From assembly GCA_964428485.1 (NCBI GenBank), contig CAYRYP010000041.1, forward strand, positions 1 to 12,865: DNA of 12,865 nucleotides, read 5' to 3'. The notes beneath the pieces are model-generated. The model worked only from the letters and a program-made list of their open reading frames with translations. It was not told the DNA's origin and ran no database searches. How positions within the stretch are numbered: position 1 is the first letter of the stretch; each line of letters opens with the position of its first letter. Origin of the DNA: CAZPAN01 sp964428485. Lineage in GTDB: Bacteria > Actinomycetota > Coriobacteriia > Coriobacteriales > CADBOM01. The translations under genes and the position numbers were made by a program. Shown in pieces: positions 6,951 through 12,865 of the stretch.

Positions 6951-6967
6951 GACAACGTAAGGTTGTC
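6951..6967. other. Perfect 6-bp hairpin between folC and the LysR promoter
   Basis: GACAAC (6951-6956) and GTTGTC (6962-6967) form a perfect stem with a 5-base loop. It lies 69 bases after the folC stop and just upstream of the LysR promoter. No clean U-run follows on the minus strand, so termination of the folC transcript here is possible but weak. An operator role is the alternative. The rest of the 222-base gap (6814-7035) holds the LysR promoter and no gene. Confidence 0.35.
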
Positions 6968-7035
6968 TGAATCACAAAATTTACGAAAGAAACAAAAAGT
7001 TCATTTTCCGCACATCCAGCAACTACATCAACGTG

Positions 7036-8400
7036 CTATATGAGCGATCGTCCCCTTGCGTAATCACGCAACCATATGCCCTTGACCTCACCGGCGAGTG
7101 TGATCGAGCCGGCCGCTACAACGGGCACCCGTCTTGGCAGAAGCTCTTCTAGAGCCGCCTCCGGTGACTCAAACCTCTCGGGCTCCGTGCCGGTAAGCTC
7201 GGTGACCATGTCCGCGAGCTCTGAGACCTCAAGCGCTCTGGGCGAGGATGTGCTGGTCACCGCGATGTCGGGGGTCATGCCACAGAGGGCCTCGATGATC
7301 CCACGAGCGTCCTTGTCGGAGAGCACTGCGAGAAGCAACTGGAAATCTCCCTCGGGAAACCTGCGCGCTAGCGCTGTAGCCAAGTTGAGCGCCGACTGCG
7401 GGTTGTGCGCGGCGTCCACGAGAAGAAACGGCTCCTCCGAGAGCGTCTCGAACCTGCCTGGGATGGAAAAGGTACTGAAAGACGCGCTGACAGCCTGTGG
7501 GTCAAGAGGCTCTCCCATGTAGAGCTCCACCGCCGCAAGCGAGGTGGCGATGTTCTGCGCCTGATAGAGCGGGGCGCGCATCTCGATGTCTCGATACGTT
7601 GCAGCCGGGCACTCCACCACGACATCAATCTCCCCCGGCTCCTCGTCGTAGCCGGCATGGTAGGGCACTATGCCGGAGATCTCGCCTCCAACGGATCCCG
7701 GGTTCTCCACGATCTCCGCAGCCTGCGAAGCCTCCCGAACAAGCCAAGGAGTTACCCCCGTCTCCGTAGCCCTGTCCATGAATACAGACAGGGTGCCCTG
7801 CGTGCCGGGACCAAGCACAGCCGTGCAACCCGGACCGATTATCGCCGCTTTCTCAGCAGCTATCTCCTCCACTGTGTTTCCAAGAATCCCCAGGTGGTCG
7901 AGGCCAATGCCTGTAACCACCGCGATCTTCGGGTCTACGATGCTGGTGGAGTCCCACCTGCCGCCCATACCGCACTCGAGCACGGCCACGTCGACGCTCT
8001 CCTGGGAGAAGATCCACAGAGCCGCCGCGGTGAGTAGCTCAAACTCGGTGATGGTCATGTCAAGCAGCGAGTCGGCCGCCTCCTTGGCGCGGATCACCCC
8101 ACTCGCGAACGTCTCACGCGAGATGACCTCACCTGCCACCTCGATACGCTCCGGATACTCCACCAGATGCGGGCTGGTGTAGAGGCCGGTTCTGAGACCG
8201 TGCGCACCTAGGAGAGCGGCTGTCATGCGCACCGTAGAGGTCTTGCCGTTGGTTCCCGCTATCTGAATCGAGGGGTAGTCCATGTGAGGATTACCCATCT
8301 TGCTCATGAGAGCCTTGATTCCATCGAGCGACGGGTGTATCCCGAAGGTCAGGGCCTCATCGAGAATTCGCAGCGCAGTCTCGTACATGTTCCCTACCAT
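7036..8400 (-). CDS. folC: Bifunctional folylpolyglutamate synthase/dihydrofolate synthase
   Basis: A 454-residue ATP-dependent ligase that adds L-glutamate to dihydropteroate and/or to folates, for folate synthesis and retention in the cytosol. It belongs to the Mur-ligase fold. Seen here are the P-loop AGTNGKTST at about 48-56, TSPHL at 75-79, the ECGMGGRWDS segment at 141-150, GLDHLGILGNT at about 165-175 and, in the C-terminal domain, DAAHNP. The length is normal. The ATG at 8400 directly follows the valS stop codon with no gap and no strong ribosome binding site, which suggests translational coupling. A second in-frame ATG at 8388 is possible. The arrangement valS-folC is common in actinobacteria. 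It ends with a rare ATA isoleucine codon before the stop. Whether both synthase activities are present cannot be told from the motifs. Confidence 0.96.
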   Translation of the reverse strand: MVGNMYETALRILDEALTFGIHPSLDGIKALMSKMGNPHMDYPSIQIAGTNGKTSTVRMTAALLGAHGLRTGLYTSPHLVEYPERIEVAGEVISRETFASGVIRAKEAADSLLDMTITEFELLTAAALWIFSQESVDVAVLECGMGGRWDSTSIVDPKIAVVTGIGLDHLGILGNTVEEIAAEKAAIIGPGCTAVLGPGTQGTLSVFMDRATETGVTPWLVREASQAAEIVENPGSVGGEISGIVPYHAGYDEEPGEIDVVVECPAATYRDIEMRAPLYQAQNIATSLAAVELYMGEPLDPQAVSASFSTFSIPGRFETLSEEPFLLVDAAHNPQSALNLATALARRFPEGDFQLLLAVLSDKDARGIIEALCGMTPDIAVTSTSSPRALEVSELADMVTELTGTEPERFESPEAALEELLPRRVPVVAAGSITLAGEVKGIWLRDYARGRSLI

Positions 8401-11103
8401 CTAGCTAAGCTCTGCCAGTTGGGCCTCGACCCTGGTGATCGCATCTGCAGCCTCGGCAGCGTCGGCGCGGGTCTTCTCGACGACCTCAGGTGCGGCCTTG
8501 GAGAGGAATCCCTCGTTGGAGAGCTTCTTCTCGTACTTGGCCGCCTCCGACTTGAGTTTTGCCAGGCTCTTTTCAAGCCTCTCGCGCTCGGCCTCGAAAT
8601 CGACGAGCCCCTCGAGCACGATGTAGACCTCCAGATCCTCGGTGACATAGGCGGACGAGCCCTCCGGCTTGAGAGCATCGGGGGCAATCTCGAGCGAGGA
8701 GGTGTTCGCCATCGACTCCACCAGCGGACGCTGCCCCTCGAGAGCCGCTATGAATTCCGTAGCGGCCTTCACCACGACGTCGAGCTGCTTCTTGTTTCCC
8801 AGCTTGTAGCGCGAACGGGTCGTGCGTACCGCGGTGATCGCCTGCATTGCAAGGGTGATGGCGCGCTCGGCCCCGTCATCGACGAAGGAGGCAAGTGCGG
8901 TGGCCTCGGGCCACTTAGCGACCATAATCGACGGAGTCTCGTGCTCTATCGGGAGCTTCTGCCAGATCTCCTCGGTGATGAACGGCATCATCGGATGCAG
9001 GAGGCGCAGCGCCTGATCGAGGACGAATATGAGGATCCGCTGGGTGGAGAGCCGAAGATCGGCATCGCCGGAGTTGAGCTGCGACTTGGAGAACTCCACG
9101 TACCAGTCGCAGAACTCGTTCCAGAAAAAGTCGTTGAGCATCCTGGCAGTAGCACCAAACTCGAATCCCGACCTCCCCTCGTCTACCTCTGCGGTGAGCC
9201 TGGCCAGCCTCGAGAGGATCCACCTATCGGCATCCGTCACGGCAACCGGCTCTCCAGGCTCGAAGCCCTCCATATTCATCAGGACGAAGCGTGAAGCATT
9301 CCATATCTTCGTGGCAAAGTTGCGACTGCCTTCGAGCTTCTTCTCATCAAACTTCATGTCCTGCGAACCCGTGACCTGCAGCAACAGCCCGAAGCGCATG
9401 CCGTCGGCCCCGAATTTGTCGATAAGTTCGAGCGGATCTACGCCGTTTCCAAGGGACTTCGACATACGTCTGCCGAGCTTGTCGAGCACGGTCGGGTGGA
9501 TGATGACATCGGAGAACGGAATCTGTCCGTCCAGACAGTCCATCGACGACATTATCATCCTAGCGACCCACAGGAATATGATGTCGCGTGCCGTCGAGAG
9601 CACCTGCGTTGGGTAGTGGGTGGCCTCATCCTCGTCCCACTCGCCCGGCCAGCCGTACGTGGCGAAGGGCCAGAGCTGGGATGAGAACCAGGTGTCGAGC
9701 ACGTCCTCGTCCTGGCGCACCGACTCGCCACACTTGGGACAGGTGTCGATGTCCTTCTCGCACGCACCCTCCCAGCCGCATGCGTCGCAGTAGAACACCG
9801 GGATGCGGTGGCCCCACCAGAGCTGGCGGGAGATGCACCAGTCCCTGATGTTCTCCATCCAGTGGAAGTAGACATTCTCCCAGCGCTTGGGGTTGAAGCG
9901 CACACGTCCATCGCGTACCGCCTGTATGGCGGGCTCGGCGAGTCTCTTCATGTCGACGAACCACTGATCGGACAACCATGGCTCGATGACGGTGTGACAA
10001 CGGTAGCAATGCCCAACGGCATGCTCATGGTCGTCGATGTGGTCGAGGTAGCCCCCGGCCTCGAGATCTGCGAGGACCGCCTCGCGAGCCTCGTAGCGCT
10101 CCATGCCCTCGTATTTTCCCCCGTTGGAGTTGATGTGGGCGTCCCCGGTGAATATGTTGATCTGCTCCAGGTTGTGGCGCTGTCCCATCTCGAAGTCGTT
10201 GGGATCGTGAGCCGGGGTAACCTTGACGCATCCGGTCCCGAACTCTGGGTCGACGTAGGAGTCCGAGAATACGGGAATCTCCCTGTTCACGAGCGGCAGG
10301 ATCACAGTCTTGCCGACTACGCCCTTGTAGCGCTCGTCATCGGGATGGACGGCAACCCCGGTGTCGCCAAGCATCGTCTCGGGCCTCGTGGTGGCCACGA
10401 CGATGTATTCGATTCCGTCGACCGGCTCGGAGAGTGGATAGCGGATGTGCCACAGAGAGCCCTTATCGTCCTCATGCTCCACCTCGTCGTCCGCGAGCGC
10501 CGTAGTGCATCGCGGGCACCAGTTGATGATCCTGTTGCCACGGTAGATCAACCCGCGGTCAAACCAATCACAGAATACGTGGCGGACTGCCTGAGCGTAT
10601 CCCTCGTCCATCGTGAAGCGCTCGTTGTCGTAATCGCAGGAACACCCCATGCCCTTTAGCTGCTCGATGATCGTGGAGCCGTACTGCTGTCTCCAGGACC
10701 AGCACTCCTCCACGAAGCCCTCACGCCCCAGATCAAAGCGGGTCAGACCGTCCTTGGCGATCTTCTGCTCGACCTTGTTCTGCGTGGCGATGCCCGCATG
10801 GTCGGTCCCGACGATCCACCTGGTAGGCCTGCCCTGCATGCGGGCCTTGCGGATTAGCGTGTCCTGGATAGTGTCATTGAGGGCGTGTCCCATATGGAGC
10901 TGCCCGGTGACATTTGGAGGTGGGATGACTATGGTGTAGGGCTTCTTCTCAGGGTCGGAGTATCCGCCCGCATCGCGGGAGAAGTAACCTCCGTCACGCC
11001 AGAAATCGAAGAGTCTGCCCTCTATCTCGGCGGGATCGTAGTTTTTGGGCATGTCGATGGCGCCGGACGCGCCCTCGGCACTCGGGTTGCTGTTCTCGCT
11101 CAA
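8401..11103 (-). CDS. valS: Valyl-tRNA synthetase
   Basis: A class I aminoacyl-tRNA synthetase that charges tRNA-Val and edits misactivated threonine. With the chosen start it has 900 residues, a usual length. The Rossmann domain carries the HIGH signature as HMGH at 70-73 and the KMSKS loop as RMSKS at 546-550. Between them is the editing domain. There are also CxxC pairs (CPRC; CDAC with CPKC) that look like zinc ribbons. The C-terminal 60-70 residues form the Glu/Lys/Ala-rich coiled-coil arm typical of ValRS. The open frame reaches a TTG at 11142, but TTG at 11103 is preferred because AGGAAAGG lies seven bases before it, giving MSENSNPSAEG. It sits 75 bases after clpX and abuts folC. No T-box-like leader fits in the upstream gap. 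Confidence 0.96.
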   Translation of the reverse strand: MSENSNPSAEGASGAIDMPKNYDPAEIEGRLFDFWRDGGYFSRDAGGYSDPEKKPYTIVIPPPNVTGQLHMGHALNDTIQDTLIRKARMQGRPTRWIVGTDHAGIATQNKVEQKIAKDGLTRFDLGREGFVEECWSWRQQYGSTIIEQLKGMGCSCDYDNERFTMDEGYAQAVRHVFCDWFDRGLIYRGNRIINWCPRCTTALADDEVEHEDDKGSLWHIRYPLSEPVDGIEYIVVATTRPETMLGDTGVAVHPDDERYKGVVGKTVILPLVNREIPVFSDSYVDPEFGTGCVKVTPAHDPNDFEMGQRHNLEQINIFTGDAHINSNGGKYEGMERYEAREAVLADLEAGGYLDHIDDHEHAVGHCYRCHTVIEPWLSDQWFVDMKRLAEPAIQAVRDGRVRFNPKRWENVYFHWMENIRDWCISRQLWWGHRIPVFYCDACGWEGACEKDIDTCPKCGESVRQDEDVLDTWFSSQLWPFATYGWPGEWDEDEATHYPTQVLSTARDIIFLWVARMIMSSMDCLDGQIPFSDVIIHPTVLDKLGRRMSKSLGNGVDPLELIDKFGADGMRFGLLLQVTGSQDMKFDEKKLEGSRNFATKIWNASRFVLMNMEGFEPGEPVAVTDADRWILSRLARLTAEVDEGRSGFEFGATARMLNDFFWNEFCDWYVEFSKSQLNSGDADLRLSTQRILIFVLDQALRLLHPMMPFITEEIWQKLPIEHETPSIMVAKWPEATALASFVDDGAERAITLAMQAITAVRTTRSRYKLGNKKQLDVVVKAATEFIAALEGQRPLVESMANTSSLEIAPDALKPEGSSAYVTEDLEVYIVLEGLVDFEAERERLEKSLAKLKSEAAKYEKKLSNEGFLSKAAPEVVEKTRADAAEAADAITRVEAQLAELS

Positions 11104-11150
11104 CTCGACACCTTTCCTGTCGCTATGGCGGCCATATCTCAACCTGAAAC

Positions 11151-11168
11151 CCTGGGGTTGACCCCAGG
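11151..11168 (-). terminator. Hairpin between clpX and valS, possible weak terminator
   Basis: CCTGGGG (11151-11157) and CCCCAGG (11162-11168) form a perfect 7-bp G+C-rich stem with a 4-base loop, ten bases after the clpX stop codon. On the minus strand it is followed by GTTTC, an incomplete U-run. It may end some clpX transcripts while letting others through to valS. Confidence 0.45.
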
Positions 11169-11178
11169 CAAAATTACC

Positions 11179-12627
11179 TTACGCACTCTTGGGCGGTGCC
11201 TGGGTCTTGCCCTTGGGCTCGTTCAGGTCCTCTGCGTGCGAGGAGATTCCAGGCAGTTCACCGCTGTCACCATCGACTCCAGCCAAGCCCTGGATCTTGG
11301 TCACCAACGTGGGAGGCTGCTCGCCCCTCGCCGCCTCGGGGGTCACTATGACCTCGATGACATCGTCCCTGCTGGGCAGCTCGTACATCGTATCCATCAG
11401 CACGCGCTCGCATATCGCGCGCAGTCCCCTGGCGCCGGTGCCGTGCTCCATCGCCTCGCGTGCGATCTCGTGAAGCGCCTTATCGGTGAAAGTGAGCTTG
11501 GCACCGTCAAACTCGAACAGCTTCGAGTACTGACGCACCAGCGCGTTACGCGGTTCGGTGAGGATCCTGACGAGACCCTCCTCGCTCAGCTCTTCGAGTG
11601 CACAGATTACAGGGATCCTTCCGATGAACTCTGGGATCATACCGAACTTGACAAGGTCCTCCGGCAGAACCTGCGAGAGCAGTTCATTGCCCTCGCGCTG
11701 GTTGGATCCGCGCTCTTCGGAGGTGAACCCGATCCCGTTCTTACCCACCCTGTCCCCGATGATACGGTCGAGACCGACGAAGGCCCCGCCGAGTATGAAC
11801 AGGATGTTGGTGGTGTCTATGTGGATGAGCTCCTGCTGCGGGTGCTTGCGCCCTCCCTGGGGTGGAACCGCGGCATCGGTGCCCTCAACGATCTTGAGAA
11901 GCGCCTGCTGCACGCCCTCGCCGGAAACGTCACGGGTTATCGAGACGTTCTCGGCCTTCCGTGCAACCTTGTCGATCTCGTCGACGTAGATGATCCCTAT
12001 CTGGGCGCGCTCTATATCGAAGTCCGCTGCGGTGACGATCTTGAGCAAGATATTCTCGACGTCCTCGCCAACATATCCCGCCTCGGTGAGAGCCGTCGCG
12101 TCCGCAATCGCGAAGGGCACCTTGAGGATCCTGGCGAGCGTCTGCGCGAGCAGGGTCTTTCCACTTCCGGTGGGACCGAGCAGAAGTACGTTACTCTTGG
12201 CGATCTCGACATCGGAATCGGAGTCGGATTCGGCCTCGTTCCCGATGCGCTCGTGAGTGCCTTCCTCGCGCCCCTCCATCCCAATGCGCTTGTAGTGGTT
12301 GTACACAGCGACCGAGAGCGTGCGCTTCGCGTCCTCCTGGCCTATGACGTACTTGGAGAGCTCCTCGTAGAGCTCGGCGGGCGTCGGGAGGTTCTCCAGT
12401 AGGGAGTCCTTGTCGATGGTGGACTCGGGCTCCGCAACCGGCTCTGCGGGAACGAGGTCGTAGTCGATCATCTCGAGGCAGAGTCTCAGGCACTCGTCGC
12501 AGATCAGCAGGTCATTGTTGCCGATGAGCTGGTGGACTTCCTGTTGGGTCCTTCCGCAGAAGGAGCATCTCATGATGCGCCCTCCGCCATCACCCCGGTC
12601 CATATGGTCCATACGGTCTTCGGACAT
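11179..12627 (-). CDS. clpX: ATP-dependent Clp protease ATP-binding subunit ClpX
   Basis: A 482-residue AAA+ unfoldase that recognises tagged or damaged proteins and threads them into ClpP. The N-terminal zinc domain has CxxC pairs at Cys21/24 and Cys43/46. The AAA+ core has Walker A GPTGSGKT (151-158), pore loop GYVG (184-187), Walker B IIYVDEID (212-219), a second pore motif RKH (260-262), the ClpP-docking IGF tripeptide (299-301), arginine finger region EFIGR (about 333-337) and sensor 2 GARGLR (398-403). It is longer than the roughly 420-residue norm because of three parts: a 20-residue head before the zinc domain, an acidic segment ahead of Walker A with alternating Ser/Asp (134-139), and a polar tail of about 40 residues. 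The ATG has GAGG five bases upstream. It follows clpP, its functional partner. All catalytic motifs are intact. Confidence 0.97.
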   Translation of the reverse strand: MSEDRMDHMDRGDGGGRIMRCSFCGRTQQEVHQLIGNNDLLICDECLRLCLEMIDYDLVPAEPVAEPESTIDKDSLLENLPTPAELYEELSKYVIGQEDAKRTLSVAVYNHYKRIGMEGREEGTHERIGNEAESDSDSDVEIAKSNVLLLGPTGSGKTLLAQTLARILKVPFAIADATALTEAGYVGEDVENILLKIVTAADFDIERAQIGIIYVDEIDKVARKAENVSITRDVSGEGVQQALLKIVEGTDAAVPPQGGRKHPQQELIHIDTTNILFILGGAFVGLDRIIGDRVGKNGIGFTSEERGSNQREGNELLSQVLPEDLVKFGMIPEFIGRIPVICALEELSEEGLVRILTEPRNALVRQYSKLFEFDGAKLTFTDKALHEIAREAMEHGTGARGLRAICERVLMDTMYELPSRDDVIEVIVTPEAARGEQPPTLVTKIQGLAGVDGDSGELPGISSHAEDLNEPKGKTQAPPKSA

Positions 12628-12651
12628 GTGTTCCTCGCGTCTTCAAGCCGT

Positions 12652-12686
12652 GAGGTGCATGCGGAAGCCAGCCCCGCATGCACCTC
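12652..12686. other. Long perfect hairpin in the clpP-clpX spacer
   Basis: GAGGTGCATGCGG (12652-12664) and its exact reverse complement (12674-12686) form a 13-bp perfect stem with a 9-base loop, ending 24 bases before the clpX ATG. No U-run follows on the minus strand, so it is not a standard intrinsic terminator. It could be an RNA processing or stability element, a transcription factor site, or a leaky terminator setting the clpP:clpX ratio. The remaining spacer also holds a 10-base palindrome, GCCCGCGGGC (12726-12735). Confidence 0.6.
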
Positions 12687-12758
12687 TAATTCGCTTACAT
12701 CGTGCCATCCTGCCACCCGAACCGAGCCCGCGGGCATCTCTTACGGGTTGCAGATTCG

Positions 12759-12865
12759 CTATTCCTCGTGGTTAGACTCGACGACCTTGTCGATGAGCCC
12801 GTACTCCAGAGCCTCCTGGGCGCTCATGAAGTTGTCGCGCTCGGTGTCGGCCTGGATCTTCTCGA
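12759..12865 (-). CDS. clpP: ATP-dependent Clp protease proteolytic subunit, C-terminal end only
   Basis: The last 34 codons and stop of ClpP; the rest lies beyond the right edge. The ending has the family pattern T-E-R-D-N-F-M-S-A, then E-A-L-E-Y-G-L-I-D. The Asp of T-E-R-D corresponds to the catalytic Asp of the Ser-His-Asp triad (Asp171 in mature E. coli numbering). It encodes the tetradecameric serine protease that works with ClpX, encoded 131 bases downstream. Actinobacteria often carry two clpP copies in tandem; which copy this would be cannot be seen. Confidence 0.93.
   Translation of the reverse strand, partial: EKIQADTERDNFMSAQEALEYGLIDKVVESNHEE

Noticed and set aside
11104..11178. 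T-box riboswitch upstream of valS
   Set aside because: The gap is only 75 bases and holds one short hairpin, too little for a T-box leader, and no T-box core sequence was seen.
10885..12402. A 505-codon open frame on the plus strand
   Set aside because: It is antisense to clpX and the start of valS, both unmistakable. It has no recognisable domain.

Overview
The window reads as a chromosomal segment of a G+C-rich actinobacterium. All eight genes lie on the minus strand, so the biological order runs from the right end to the left end. The order clpP, clpX, valS, folC is a familiar actinobacterial arrangement. Next to it sits a glycyl radical enzyme (GRE) operon, which needs an anaerobic cell. 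Together these suggest a strict anaerobe, most likely a gut or oral member of the Coriobacteriia (Olsenella/Collinsella/Atopobium-like). The lineage is an inference; there is no rRNA in the window.

Right half (about 7036-12865), housekeeping block: the last 34 codons of clpP (ATP-dependent protease subunit), a 131-base gap holding a 13-bp perfect hairpin, clpX (unfoldase partner of ClpP), a 75-base gap with a 7-bp hairpin, valS (valyl-tRNA synthetase, probable TTG start), and folC (dihydrofolate/folylpolyglutamate synthase), whose ATG directly follows the valS stop codon. ClpX and ClpP act together in protein quality control. valS and folC look co-translated.

Left half (1-6946), accessory metabolic block: a LysR-type regulator gene with its own candidate promoter and a clear intrinsic terminator. 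A 356-base AT-rich, repeat-bearing control region follows. Then comes a probable operon of one GRE-activating radical SAM enzyme and two tandem full-size GRE paralogues. The first (upstream) GRE is complete, with a C-terminal glycyl radical motif. The second runs off the left edge of the window before that motif. The activase would install the glycyl radical in one or both GREs, and the LysR protein probably senses a substrate or product.

The point of most interest is the GRE pair. Both have the central catalytic cysteine, but in the contexts G-C-V-V-P and G-C-V-Y-P, not the C-x-E triad of diol/glycerol/choline/hydroxyproline-type lyases and 4-hydroxyphenylacetate decarboxylase. They are also about 80 residues shorter than that decarboxylase. 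Their reaction cannot be assigned from sequence. Two diverged paralogues behind one activase suggest two related substrates or a hetero-oligomer. No RNA genes, CRISPR arrays, insertion sequences or phage genes were seen.
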